In this document: positions 34,859 through 43,740 of the stretch, piece after piece
Layout: every line of letters starts with the position of its first letter
Numbering within the stretch: position 1 is the stretch's first letter
NCBI RefSeq assembly: GCF_035943815.1
Contig: NZ_DASZBU010000015.1
Span: 248,001-312,000 of the forward strand
Direction of reading: 5' to 3'
DNA from: Frateuria_A sp035943815
Lineage (GTDB): Bacteria > Pseudomonadota > Gammaproteobacteria > Xanthomonadales > Rhodanobacteraceae
DNA length: 64,000 nucleotides
Position numbers and translations under genes: made by a program
Notes under the pieces: generated by a model
Database searches by the model: none
What the model was told of the DNA's origin: nothing
Seen by the model: only the letters and a program-made list of their open reading frames with translations

Positions 34859-36181
34859 ATGGCCTTCGCCAACGCACCTGCCCCAACGCCCGTCGCCTCC
34901 GCGGCCGGACCGCGCGAGCGCTACACCGACAACCCGGTGGCGCTGGGCGTGGTCACCACCATCTTCTTCATGTGGGGCTTCCTCACCTGCCTCAACGACA
35001 TCCTGATTCCCCACCTCAAAGCCTTGTTCGAACTGAACTACGCCCAGGCGATGCTGGTGCAGTTCACTTTCTTCGGCGCGTATTTCCTGATGTCGCTGCC
35101 GGCCGGCTGGGCGGTGGCGCGGCTGGGGTACAAGCTCGGCATCGTGGCGGGCCTGGCGATCGCCGGCGTCGGCGCGATGGGCTTCTGGCCGGCGGCGGGG
35201 CTGCATTCCTATCCCGCCTTCCTGGGCGCGCTGTTCGTGCTGGCCACCGGCATCACGGTGCTGCAGGTCGCGGCCAATCCGTACGTGGCGCTGCTGGGCC
35301 CCGAGCGCACCAGCTCCAGCCGGCTCACCCTGGCGCAGGCACTCAACTCCTTCGGCACCTTCCTGGCGCCGCACTTCGGCGGCCTGCTGATCCTGAGCGT
35401 CGCGGTGAAAAGCTCGCTGGAGGTGGCGCAACTGTCGCCTACGGCGCAGCTGGCCTACCGCACGCAGGAGGCGCAGACCGTGCAGGGCCCCTATCTGGGC
35501 CTGGCCATAGCGCTGTTCGCACTGGCGGTGCTGGTGTACCTGTTCCGCCTGCCCGCTCTGGAGGAAGCCACCGAGCAGGCCGACCGCAGCCGCCACACCC
35601 TGCTCGACGCGCTGCGCATCCCGCACGTGCTGTTCGGCGTGCTCGCGATCTTCTGCTACGTGGGCGCGGAAGTGTCGATCGGCAGCTTCATGGTGAGCTA
35701 CCTGACCATGCCGCGGATCGGCAACATGCCCGAGACGACCGCCGCAACCTACGTGTCGTACTACTGGCTGGGCGCGATGATCGGCCGCTTCGCCGGCTCC
35801 TGGCTGATGACGCGCTATTCGCCGCGCGCACTGCTGGCGCTGTTCGCGCTCGTCAACATCCTGCTGCTGGCCACCACCATGAGCACGGCGGGGATGACCG
35901 CGGGCTGGAGCGTAGTGGCGATCGGCCTGTTCAACTCGATCATGTTCCCGACCATCTTCACGCTGGGCATCGAGCGGCTCGGGCCGTTGACGGAGAAGGC
36001 GTCCAGCCTGCTGATCATGGCCATCGTCGGCGGCGCCGTGGTGCCCTTCGCGCAAGGCGCGCTGGCCGACCGGATCGGCGTGCAGATGGCCTTCGTGCTG
36101 CCGGCGCTTTGCTACGCCTACATCGTGTTCTACGGCCTGCGCGGTTCGCGCGTCGTCGACGCGCCGACACTTGCGCGCTGA
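34859..36181 (+). CDS. FucP/GluP-type sugar:H+ symporter (MFS), probable mannose/fructose permease
   Basis: Twelve-helix inner-membrane symporter of the FHS (fucose-galactose-glucose) family, 440 residues. Visible family features: GVVTTIFFMWGFLTCLNDIL in helix 1, FFGAYFLMSLPAGW in helix 2, VLQVAANPYVALLGPERTSSSRL, and LNSFGTFLAPHFGGLLIL. AGGAG is 7 nt before the ATG, and the gene starts 14 nt after the repressor stop. A fructokinase and a mannose isomerase follow at once, which favours mannose (or hexoses released from glycans) as substrate. It lacks the N-terminal export signal of the enzymes and sits in the inner membrane; no TonB receptor is found in this window. Confidence 0.9.
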   Translation: MAFANAPAPTPVASAAGPRERYTDNPVALGVVTTIFFMWGFLTCLNDILIPHLKALFELNYAQAMLVQFTFFGAYFLMSLPAGWAVARLGYKLGIVAGLAIAGVGAMGFWPAAGLHSYPAFLGALFVLATGITVLQVAANPYVALLGPERTSSSRLTLAQALNSFGTFLAPHFGGLLILSVAVKSSLEVAQLSPTAQLAYRTQEAQTVQGPYLGLAIALFALAVLVYLFRLPALEEATEQADRSRHTLLDALRIPHVLFGVLAIFCYVGAEVSIGSFMVSYLTMPRIGNMPETTAATYVSYYWLGAMIGRFAGSWLMTRYSPRALLALFALVNILLLATTMSTAGMTAGWSVVAIGLFNSIMFPTIFTLGIERLGPLTEKASSLLIMAIVGGAVVPFAQGALADRIGVQMAFVLPALCYAYIVFYGLRGSRVVDAPTLAR

Positions 36182-36191
36182 GGGCTGGGGC

Positions 36192-37157
36192 ATGGCGCAG
36201 GACATCCTCTGTTTCGGCGAGGCGCTGATCGATTTCCACGCCGAAGGCAGTGGCGAAGGCGGCTTCCCGCGCGCCTTCGTGCCCTTCGCCGGCGGCGCGC
36301 CGGCCAACGTGGCGGTGGCGGTGGCGCGGCTGGGCGGCCGGGCGCGCTTCGCCGGCATGCTCTCGACCGATCCCTTCGGCGACTTCCTGCTCGACAGCCT
36401 GCGCCGCGCCGGCGTCGGCGTGCAGGACGTGGCGCGCACGGCCGAGGCCAACACGGCGCTGGCCTTCGTCAGCCTGGATGCGCGCGGCGAGCGCAGCTTC
36501 AATTTCTACCGCCCGCCTTCGGCCGACCTGCTGTTCCGGCCGGAGCATTTCCGAGCCGGCGCGTTCGACGCCGCCGCGGTGTTCCACGTCTGCTCCAACA
36601 GCATGACCGATCCGGAGCTGGCCGAAACCACCCGCGAAGGCATGCGCCGCGCACAGGCTGCCGGCGCGCTGGTGAGCTTCGATCTCAACCTGCGCCCGGC
36701 GCTGTGGCCGCGCGAATCGAACCCACGCCCGTCGGTGTGGCCGGCGTTGCACCTGGCCGACGTGGTGAAGCTGTGCGCCGAGGAATTCGCCTGGCTGGCC
36801 GAGGACGATGCCCTGCCCGGCCGCCTGTGGCAGGGCCGCACGCGCCTGCTGGTGGTCACCGACGGCCCGCGGCCGCTGCGCTGGTTCCGCCGCGACGGTA
36901 GCGGCGAACTGCCTTGCCCGCAGGTCGCTGCGGTCGATACCACCGCCGCGGGCGATGCCTTCGTCGGCGGCCTGCTGTGCCGGCTGGCGGCGCTCGAACC
37001 GGGCGGCTTCGACGCAACGCTGCGCGACGACGCGGCGCTGCGCGACCTGCTCGCCTTCGCCGCGGCCTGCGGCGCGCTCACCGTCACCCGCCAGGGCTCG
37101 TTCACCGCGATGCCGAGCGCGGCGGAAGTCCATGCCTTCCTGGAATCGCACCGATGA
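36192..37157 (+). CDS. PfkB-family carbohydrate kinase (probable fructokinase)
   Basis: Ribokinase-fold sugar kinase of 321 residues. Motifs: GGAPANVAVAVARLGG (about 34-49), SFDLNLRPALW (162-172) and the catalytic signature DTTAAGDAFVGG with base D255. The closest pattern is the bacterial fructokinase group. It starts 10 nt after the permease and overlaps the isomerase by 4 nt (ATGA), so it is translationally coupled to it. The pairing implies that mannose is isomerised to fructose, then phosphorylated here to fructose-6-phosphate for glycolysis. Substrate is inferred from context; 2-keto-3-deoxygluconate kinase is an alternative for this fold. Confidence 0.85.
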   Translation: MAQDILCFGEALIDFHAEGSGEGGFPRAFVPFAGGAPANVAVAVARLGGRARFAGMLSTDPFGDFLLDSLRRAGVGVQDVARTAEANTALAFVSLDARGERSFNFYRPPSADLLFRPEHFRAGAFDAAAVFHVCSNSMTDPELAETTREGMRRAQAAGALVSFDLNLRPALWPRESNPRPSVWPALHLADVVKLCAEEFAWLAEDDALPGRLWQGRTRLLVVTDGPRPLRWFRRDGSGELPCPQVAAVDTTAAGDAFVGGLLCRLAALEPGGFDATLRDDAALRDLLAFAAACGALTVTRQGSFTAMPSAAEVHAFLESHR

Positions 37158-38365
37158 CCACCCTGCCCGACTTCCGCAGCGAGAATTTCCTGCGCGAGCA
37201 CATCGCCCAGACCATGGCGTTCTACCATCCGCGCGCGATCGATCCCGCCGGCGGCTTCTTCCAGTACTTCAAGGACGACGGCACGATCTACGACCGTAGC
37301 CACCGCCACCTGGTCAGCAGCACGCGCTTCGTCTTCAACTACGCGCTGGCGGCGATGGAATTCGAGGATCCGGACTACCTCGAGGCCGCCCGCCACGGCC
37401 TGCACTACGTGCACGAGGTGCACCGCAACCCGGCCACCGGCGGCTATGCCTGGACGATCCGCGACGGTAAGCCGGAGGATCGCACCAACCACGCCTACGG
37501 CGTCGCCTTCGTGCTGCTCGCCTGCGCCAGTGCACGGCGCGCCGGCATCGTCGAGGCCGCGCCCTGGATGGACGAGACCTGGGACCTGCTGGAGCGGCGC
37601 TACTGGGACGCCGAGGCCGGGCTGTACAAGGACGAAGCGGACGAGCACTGGAACTTCTCGCCCTACCGCGGCCAGAACGCCAACATGCACATGTGCGAGG
37701 CGATGCTGGCCGCCTACCAGGCCAGCGACGACGTGCGCTACCTGGACCGCGCCCTGCTGCTGGCCGACCACATGACGCGCCGCCAGGCCGCCAAGGCCAA
37801 CGGCCTGGTGTGGGAACACTACGACGCGGACTGGAACGTCGACTGGAACTACAACCGCGACAACCCGCGCCACCTGTTCCGCCCGTGGGGCTTCCAGCCC
37901 GGGCACCAGACCGAATGGGCCAAGCTGCTGGTGATCCTCGAATCGCTGTTGGCCGAGCGCGGCCGCGAGGAACGCTGGCTGCTGCCTACCGCCCGCCACC
38001 TGTTCGACACCGCGCTGATGCGCGCCTGGGACGACAGGAACGGTGGCATCAGCTACGGCTTCGCCCCCAACGGCACGGTCTGCGACGGCGACAAGTACTT
38101 CTGGGTGCAGGCCGAGTCGCTGGCCGCCGCCGCGCTGCTGCATGCGCGTACCGGCCTGGCCGCCTATGACGAGTGGTACGTAAAACTGTGGGCCTACGCG
38201 TGGCGGCATTTCGTCGACCACAAGTACGGCGCGTGGTATCGCATCCTCACCCACGACAACCGCAAGTACGACGACGAGAAGAGTCCCGCCGGCAAGGTCG
38301 ACTACCACACCATGGGCGCCTGTCACGAAGTTCTCGCGCTGATCCGCGCCGGCGGCCAACCGTAG
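37154..38365 (+). CDS. AGE-family isomerase, probable D-mannose isomerase
   Basis: Cytosolic (alpha/alpha)6-barrel sugar isomerase of the N-acylglucosamine 2-epimerase family, 403 residues, with the YihS/mannose-isomerase pattern: HRHLVSSTRFVFNYALA near residue 53, then RNPATGGYAWTI, NFSPYRGQNANMHMCEAM, PWGFQPGHQTEW and KVDYHTMGACHEVL. The last two segments carry the conserved barrel histidines. With the fructokinase in front (4-nt overlap) the most economical role is mannose to fructose. It has no signal peptide. Epimerisation of another sugar is possible for the fold but less favoured by neighbours. Confidence 0.85.
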   Translation: MTTLPDFRSENFLREHIAQTMAFYHPRAIDPAGGFFQYFKDDGTIYDRSHRHLVSSTRFVFNYALAAMEFEDPDYLEAARHGLHYVHEVHRNPATGGYAWTIRDGKPEDRTNHAYGVAFVLLACASARRAGIVEAAPWMDETWDLLERRYWDAEAGLYKDEADEHWNFSPYRGQNANMHMCEAMLAAYQASDDVRYLDRALLLADHMTRRQAAKANGLVWEHYDADWNVDWNYNRDNPRHLFRPWGFQPGHQTEWAKLLVILESLLAERGREERWLLPTARHLFDTALMRAWDDRNGGISYGFAPNGTVCDGDKYFWVQAESLAAAALLHARTGLAAYDEWYVKLWAYAWRHFVDHKYGAWYRILTHDNRKYDDEKSPAGKVDYHTMGACHEVLALIRAGGQP

Positions 38366-38379
38366 CCACAGGGGATTGC

Positions 38380-40341
38380 ATGAGAGCTCTCGTTTTTTCC
38401 ATCGCCGGCGCGCTGGCGATGGCCGTCGGCATCGCGGCCGCCGCGGACGCGCCGAACTTCGACCCGCTCAAGACCTTCGCTCCGTTCACCTACCCCGACC
38501 CGGTCAACGCCTACCGGTCCGCCGACGGCAGGCCTGGGCCGCTGTTCTGGCAGAACCGCGCCGACTACGCGATCGAGGCAACGCTCGATCCGGACAGCCG
38601 CCTGCTGACCGGACGCGAGACCATCACCTACACCAACCACAGCCCCGGCGCGCTGGACGTGCTGTGGCTGCAGCTGGACCAGAACCGCTACAAGCCCGAC
38701 GCGCGCGGCGCCTTCACCAGCCAGTTCCCCACAAAGTTCACCAGCGGCTATCGCGTCGCCTCGGTCGAGGTGCAGGACGCCAAGGGTCATCGCCAGAGCG
38801 CCCAATGGCTGGTCTCCGATACGCGCATGCAGGTCCGCCTGCCCGAAGCGGTCAAGGCCAACGGTGGCAGCGTGCGCGTGCACATCGCCTGGAGCTTCAC
38901 CGTGCCGGGCGAGTTCGGTGGGCGCATGGACGTCAACGCCAGCAAGAACGGCGACATCTTCGAGATGGCCCAGTGGTACCCGCGCCTGTGCGTCTACGAC
39001 GACCTGCGCGGCTGGGACACCGCCCCTTACTTGAACAGCGAGTTCTACCTCGAATACGGCGACTTCGACTACAAAGTCACCGTGCCGTCGGACATGATCG
39101 TGGCCGGCTCCGGCGAGCTGGTGAACCCCAGGGACGTGCTCACCGCCACGCAGATCAAGCGCCTGGACGAGGCCCGCCACAGCGACCGCACGGTGATGAT
39201 CCGCACGTCGGCCGAAGTCACCGATCCGGCCAGCCGACCCAAGCAGGGCGGCACGCTGACCTGGCACTTCCGCATGCACAACACCCGCGACGTCGCCTTC
39301 GGCGCCTCGAAGGCGTTCGTGTGGGACGCCGCCCGCATCAACCTGCCGCAGGGCAAGACCGCCCTGGCGATGTCGGTCTACCCGGTGGAAAGCGCGGGCG
39401 ACGCTGCCTGGGGCCGCGCCACCGAATACCTCAAGGCCTCCACCGAGTACTTCTCGAAGGAGTGGTTCCCGTATCCCTGGCCGGTGGCGATCAACGAGGC
39501 CGGAACCGCCGGCGGCATGGAGTACCCGGGCATCACCTTCGATGCCAAACGTGCCCGCGGCAAGAGCCTGCACATGGTGATCGCGCACGAGATCGGGCAC
39601 AGCTGGTTCCCGATGATCGTGGGCTCCAACGAACGCCGCCACGCCTGGATGGACGAAGGCTTCAACACCTTCATCGACATCGGCGAAGCGGGCGCCTTCG
39701 GCCACGGCGTGTACGCGCCCAAACGCGACAGCGAATACGCCCCCAAGGGCGGCAACCCGGCCGACGAGATCGCCCAGGTGCTCGCCGACGCAGACGCGCC
39801 AGCCCTGCTCAATGGCGCCGACGAGACGAGCGAGAAGTACCGCCACCCGATCAGCTATTTCAAGGGCGCCTTCGGCCTGGTGCTGTTGCGCGAGCAGATC
39901 CTGGGGCCGGAGCGCTTCGACGGCGCCTTCCGCAAGTACATCGCCACCTGGGCCTACCACCATCCCTCGCCATCGGATTTTTTCCGCTTCATGGAGAGCG
40001 AGGGCGGCGAGGACCTGGGGTGGTTCTGGCGCGGCTGGTACCAGCACAACTGGCCCTTCGACATGGCGGTGCGCAAGGTCGAGCCGATCGACGGCGACTG
40101 GTCGCACGGCGCCGCGGTGACGGTGGCCAACCTCGACCCGCTGGTGCTGCCCAACACGCTGCGGCTGACCTACGACGACGGCAGCCACCAGGACGTGCGC
40201 GTGCCGGTGGAGACCTGGCAGCAGCACCGCGAATACGTGGTGCGGGTCCCTGGCACGCGCAAGGTGGTGTCGGCGGAGCTGGATCCCTCGCATGCGTTGC
40301 CGGAGGCGGACCGGGTCAACGATGTGCTGCGGATGAAGTGA
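38380..40341 (+). CDS. Exported M1-family metallopeptidase
   Basis: Zinc aminopeptidase-like protein, 653 residues, with a Sec signal (ALAMAVGIAAAADA). The gluzincin site is complete: HEIGH at 403-407 and the third ligand E426 in WMDEGFNTFID, an HExxH-x18-E spacing. The GAMEN-like substrate strand reads AGGMEYPG (377-384). N-terminal beta domain of M1 type is recognisable (YTNHSPGALDVLWLQLDQNRY). It follows the isomerase by 14 nt in the same direction, so it is likely cotranscribed. A peptidase next to mannose genes is unusual; trimming the peptide part of glycopeptides is one explanation. Confidence 0.88.
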   Translation: MRALVFSIAGALAMAVGIAAAADAPNFDPLKTFAPFTYPDPVNAYRSADGRPGPLFWQNRADYAIEATLDPDSRLLTGRETITYTNHSPGALDVLWLQLDQNRYKPDARGAFTSQFPTKFTSGYRVASVEVQDAKGHRQSAQWLVSDTRMQVRLPEAVKANGGSVRVHIAWSFTVPGEFGGRMDVNASKNGDIFEMAQWYPRLCVYDDLRGWDTAPYLNSEFYLEYGDFDYKVTVPSDMIVAGSGELVNPRDVLTATQIKRLDEARHSDRTVMIRTSAEVTDPASRPKQGGTLTWHFRMHNTRDVAFGASKAFVWDAARINLPQGKTALAMSVYPVESAGDAAWGRATEYLKASTEYFSKEWFPYPWPVAINEAGTAGGMEYPGITFDAKRARGKSLHMVIAHEIGHSWFPMIVGSNERRHAWMDEGFNTFIDIGEAGAFGHGVYAPKRDSEYAPKGGNPADEIAQVLADADAPALLNGADETSEKYRHPISYFKGAFGLVLLREQILGPERFDGAFRKYIATWAYHHPSPSDFFRFMESEGGEDLGWFWRGWYQHNWPFDMAVRKVEPIDGDWSHGAAVTVANLDPLVLPNTLRLTYDDGSHQDVRVPVETWQQHREYVVRVPGTRKVVSAELDPSHALPEADRVNDVLRMK

Positions 40342-40349
40342 GGTAAAGG

Positions 40350-40469
40350 CCTCCCCCTCTCCCCAGCCCTCTACCCGAGCAGGCTCGGGGGAGAGGGAGC
40401 GGGTGGTCTGCCGCGTAGGCTCCCTCTCCCCCGACCCCGCCGGGGGAGAGGGTTGGGGAGAGGGGGAGG
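40350..40469. repeat. Two facing copies of the CTCCCTCTCC hairpin repeat
   Basis: Copy A (40350-40400) and copy B (40418-40469) are inverted relative to each other. Copy B reads GGCTCCCTCTCCCCCGACCC and so on; copy A on the minus strand reads GCTCCCTCTCCCCCGAGCCT. Together they could fold into one long stem. They fill the gap between the convergent M1 peptidase and polymerase genes. Confidence 0.8.
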
Positions 40470-40506
40470 CTCTCCGGCACACTGGCCGAGGGCGCTCAGC
40501 GGGGCG

Positions 40507-41433
40507 TTACACCTTCGGCAACCGCTGCTGCAGCTTGGCCATGCCCTCCCACGGATCGGCCTTGAGCTTGGCCGCCCGCTCCAGCGCCGCCTGCATGCCG
40601 AACGCGGCCCCGCCTTCGATCTTGCCTAGCTCCTCCCAGCGCAACGGCATCGCTACCGGCGCTCCTTCGCGCGCGCGCAGCGACCAGTTGCACACGCTGG
40701 TCGCGCCGCGCGCATTGCGCAGCCAGTCGATGAAGATCTTCCCCTCCCGCTTGGCCTTGCTGGCCGTGGCGATGTAGCGCCCGGGATCCCGCTCGACCAT
40801 CGCGTCGGCCACCGACTCGCAGAACGCCTTGACCGCCGGCCAGCCCGGGCCGCGCCGGAACGGCACCACCACGTGCAGCCCCTTGCCTCCGCTGGTGCGC
40901 ACGAAGCTCGTCAGGCCGAGCCGGTCCAGCTGCCCGCGTATTTCGCGTGCGCCCTCCGCCACCGCCTCCCACGCCACACCGGGTGCGGGATCGAGGTCGA
41001 GCACGATGCGATCGGGCGAATCGGGCTTGTCCACGCGCGAGCCCCAGGGATGGAACTCCAGCGTGTTCATCTGGACCAGTTGCAGCAGGCCGGTGAGGTC
41101 GCGGATGTAGACGTACTCGTCCTCGCCGCCCTCCTTTTCCTCCAGCGGGATGGCCCGCACGCTGCTGCCGAGCTTGGCCGCGTGGTGCTTCTGGAAGAAG
41201 CAGGCGCTGTCGGTGCCGCCGGGGCAACGCACCATCGACAGCGGCCGGTTGACCAGTTCGGGCAGCATCCATTCGGCCACCGCCGCGTAGTAGGCGGCGA
41301 CCTCACCCTTGGTGATGCCGTCCTCCGGATAGACCACGCGCGAGGGGTGGGTGATCCTCACGCCCTGCACCGTCACGCTGTGGTCCCGGCCTGGAGCGGC
41401 CGCCGTCGTGGCGGCCTGTTGGCGTGCGGTCAC
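40507..41433 (-). CDS. Stand-alone LigD-type primase/polymerase (NHEJ)
   Basis: Archaeo-eukaryotic-primase-type polymerase that fills and extends DNA ends in bacterial non-homologous end joining, 308 residues from GTG 41433 (GGAGG upstream). Catalytic acids are D146 and D148 in IVLDLDPAPG, with TSGGKGLHVVVPF and the basic TASKAKREGKIFIDWLRN segment. In many bacteria this domain is fused to the ligase and phosphoesterase domains of LigD; here the reading frame contains only the polymerase. It lies 67 nt after ku on the same strand, which supports an NHEJ role. A separate ligase must be elsewhere in the genome if the pathway is complete. Confidence 0.92.
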   Translation of the reverse strand: MTARQQAATTAAAPGRDHSVTVQGVRITHPSRVVYPEDGITKGEVAAYYAAVAEWMLPELVNRPLSMVRCPGGTDSACFFQKHHAAKLGSSVRAIPLEEKEGGEDEYVYIRDLTGLLQLVQMNTLEFHPWGSRVDKPDSPDRIVLDLDPAPGVAWEAVAEGAREIRGQLDRLGLTSFVRTSGGKGLHVVVPFRRGPGWPAVKAFCESVADAMVERDPGRYIATASKAKREGKIFIDWLRNARGATSVCNWSLRAREGAPVAMPLRWEELGKIEGGAAFGMQAALERAAKLKADPWEGMAKLQQRLPKV

Positions 41434-41500
41434 GTCGAGGGCCTCCAGTTACCAGCGCCTGACGTGAAGCGCGCAAGGAACCTGCGAAAGGCGCATCGCC

Positions 41501-42454
41501 TCAACCCGCCTTGCGGCCCTTGCGGGTCGCCGGCGCCTTCTTGGCCGGCGCCTTGCGGCTGGCGGCCTTCTTGGCCGCCGGCTCGGCCTTCTTGGCGGCA
41601 GCCTTCTTCGCCGGTTTCTTTGCTGCCGACTCGTCCTCGCCGCGCGCGGGCGTGCGCTGCTTGTTCTCGATGCTCCTCTTAAGCAGCGACATGAAGTCGA
41701 CCACGTTGGTAGTGGCGTTGGCGTGCGCCGGCTCCTCTTCCTCCAGCGCGGTGGTGACTCCCTTGCTCTTGAGCCGCTGCTCGATCACGGCGGTGAGCCG
41801 ATCGCGGAACTCGTCGCGGTAGTTCTCCGGCTGGAACTTGCCTGCCATCGACTCGATCAGTTCGCCGGCCATCTCCAGCTCGCGGTCGCTGATGCGGTAG
41901 TCGGCCACCGGTTTGTCCGGCAGCGCGTACTCCTCCGCGCTGACCAGTTCCTGCGGGAAGCGCAGCAGGATCAAGAGCAGCGCCTCTTCCTGCGGCATCA
42001 CCGCGCACAGGTATTCGCGCGTGCGGATGACCACGCGCGCGATGCCGATCTTGCCGGTGCGCTTGAGCGTCTCGCGCAGCAGCACGTAGCCTTTCTCGGC
42101 CTTCTTGCCGGGCACCAGGAAGTAGGGCTTCTCGAAGTAGGCCGGGGTGAGCGCGTCGGCGTCGATGAAGCTGTCGATCTCCACCGTCTCGTGCGTCTCC
42201 GGCGCAGCGTTCCTTATGTCCGACTCCTCCAGCACCACGTAGTTGCCCTTGGAGTATTCGTAGGCCTTGACGATGTCCTTCCAGGGCACTTCCTCGCCCG
42301 ATTCGGCATTGACGCGCTCGTAGCGCACCGGCTGGTTGTTGCGCTGGTCGAGCATGCGAAAGTGCAGGTCGATCCTGCGCTCGGCGGTCATCAGGCGGAT
42401 CGGGACGTTGAGCAGCCCGAACGACAGCGTGCCGGTCCAGATGGGGCGAGCCAT
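41501..42454 (-). CDS. ku: DNA end-binding protein Ku
   Basis: Homodimeric ring protein that binds double-strand ends and recruits the NHEJ polymerase/ligase. The 317 residues start MARPIWTGTLSFGLLNVPIRL, the typical Ku core start, and continue through HFRMLDQRNNQPVRYERVNA and LVPGKKAEKGYVLLRETL. After about residue 255 the core gives way to a Lys/Ala-rich tail of about 55 residues (repeats like AAKKPAKKAAAKK), as in Ku proteins with DNA-binding extensions. A strong GGAGG lies 6 nt before the ATG. It heads the ku-polymerase operon. Confidence 0.96.
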   Translation of the reverse strand: MARPIWTGTLSFGLLNVPIRLMTAERRIDLHFRMLDQRNNQPVRYERVNAESGEEVPWKDIVKAYEYSKGNYVVLEESDIRNAAPETHETVEIDSFIDADALTPAYFEKPYFLVPGKKAEKGYVLLRETLKRTGKIGIARVVIRTREYLCAVMPQEEALLLILLRFPQELVSAEEYALPDKPVADYRISDRELEMAGELIESMAGKFQPENYRDEFRDRLTAVIEQRLKSKGVTTALEEEEPAHANATTNVVDFMSLLKRSIENKQRTPARGEDESAAKKPAKKAAAKKAEPAAKKAASRKAPAKKAPATRKGRKAG

Positions 42455-42557
42455 GGCTTACCTCCAAAGTGGCGGGTTTCGATGGTAGTCATGCGGCGCG
42501 TGCACGAAATGCCAAGGCGCGGTAGCGCGGACGCGGTCCATCGTCCAGACTTGGCCG

Positions 42558-43181
42558 ATGAGCACCTTGCCCGCCGCCGCCCGCCTGCTCGCCTGCGCCG
42601 TCCTGTCGTGGCCGCTGGCCGGCCAGGCGACGGCGCATCGCTACCGCTACGACACGGTGCACAGCCAGATCCTCTTCAGCGTCGACCACGATGGCTACTC
42701 GCGCCCGTTCGGCCGCCTGCACATCGCGCGCGGCTGGCTGCGCTTCGATCCGGACGACTGGAGCGATGCCGCCACGGAACTGGACATCGACCTGGCCAGC
42801 CTGGACATGGGCGATGCGAACTGGAACGCCGCGGTACTCAAGAGCGCCTTCCTCGACGCCACGCACCAGCGCTACGCGCACTTCGCCAGCACCTCGGTCG
42901 AGCGCACCGACGCCACCCATGGCGTACTGCACGGGCAGCTCACACTGCGCGGCGTCAACCGCGGGATAAGCATCCCGTTTACCTTCAACCGCGAGGCGCG
43001 CACCATCTTCGGCCTGCACACCATCGCCGGGTTTTCCGCCACCGCCGTGCTCGACCGCACCGATTTCGGCATGACCACCAACCTGGGCTCGATCGGCCGG
43101 CACGTATCGCTGTGGCTGGAAGTCGAAGCCATCCGCGAAGAACGCAGCCCCGCCAAGGAGACCGACCATGCTGCGCAATGA
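42558..43181 (+). CDS. YceI family periplasmic protein 1
   Basis: Lipocalin-like YceI-fold protein that binds a polyisoprenoid (ubiquinone-type) lipid; 207 residues with a Sec signal (LLACAVLSWPLAGQATA). Mature part begins YRYDTVHSQILFSVDH and carries HGVLHGQLTLRGVNRGISIPF, typical of the family. Its 3' end overlaps the cytochrome b561 gene by 14 nt. With a second YceI gene on the other side, the three form a tight operon. Exact role is unknown; YceI genes commonly accompany cytochrome b561 in this way. Confidence 0.88.
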   Translation: MSTLPAAARLLACAVLSWPLAGQATAHRYRYDTVHSQILFSVDHDGYSRPFGRLHIARGWLRFDPDDWSDAATELDIDLASLDMGDANWNAAVLKSAFLDATHQRYAHFASTSVERTDATHGVLHGQLTLRGVNRGISIPFTFNREARTIFGLHTIAGFSATAVLDRTDFGMTTNLGSIGRHVSLWLEVEAIREERSPAKETDHAAQ

Positions 43182-43740
43182 TGCTTACCGCTGGGGCGCC
43201 GTCGCCAAGTTCTTCCACTGGACGATCGCGCTGCTGATCCTGGGCAACGGCGTGTTCGGCCTGCTGATGGACCTGGCCAGCACCCCGATGCAGAAGGTCA
43301 ACTGGCTGGCCCTGCACAAGTCGATCGGCCTGACCGTGCTGGCCCTGTTCGTGCTGCGCCTGCTGTGGCGTTTGGGCAACCGCCCGCCGCGCGAGCTTCC
43401 CGCGCCCCGCTGGCAGCTGCTGGCCGCGCGCGCGGTGCATGGTTTGCTTTACGTGCTGGTGGCGGCGCTGCCGCTGTCTGGCTGGTGGTTCAACTCGGTG
43501 CGCGGCTACCCGCTGCAGTTCTTCAAGCTGTTCAACCTGCCGGCGATCGCCGCGAAGAACCCGGACCTGCGCCGCCTGTCGCACGAAGTGCACGAGTACC
43601 TGTTCTGGTTCCTGCTGCTGGTGCTCCTGGCCCACGTAGGCGCGGCGCTCAAACATCATGTGTTCGACCGGGACGACGTGCTGCGCCGCATGTGGCCGTT
43701 CGCCCGCCTCCGTCACGGACCGAAAGGAGATTCTGCATGA
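43168..43740 (+). CDS. Cytochrome b561 (CybB type)
   Basis: Four-helix inner-membrane di-haem b cytochrome of the bacterial b561 family, 190 residues. Haem-ligand histidines are expected in RWGAVAKFFHWTIALLIL (helix 1), WLALHKSIGL (helix 2) and the final HEVHEYLFWFLLLVLLAHVGAALKHH. Family members can move electrons between quinol and superoxide or other periplasmic partners. It overlaps the first YceI gene by 14 nt and the second by 4 nt, so translation is coupled across all three. A direct partnership with a YceI-bound quinone is plausible but unproven. Confidence 0.9.
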   Translation: MLRNDAYRWGAVAKFFHWTIALLILGNGVFGLLMDLASTPMQKVNWLALHKSIGLTVLALFVLRLLWRLGNRPPRELPAPRWQLLAARAVHGLLYVLVAALPLSGWWFNSVRGYPLQFFKLFNLPAIAAKNPDLRRLSHEVHEYLFWFLLLVLLAHVGAALKHHVFDRDDVLRRMWPFARLRHGPKGDSA

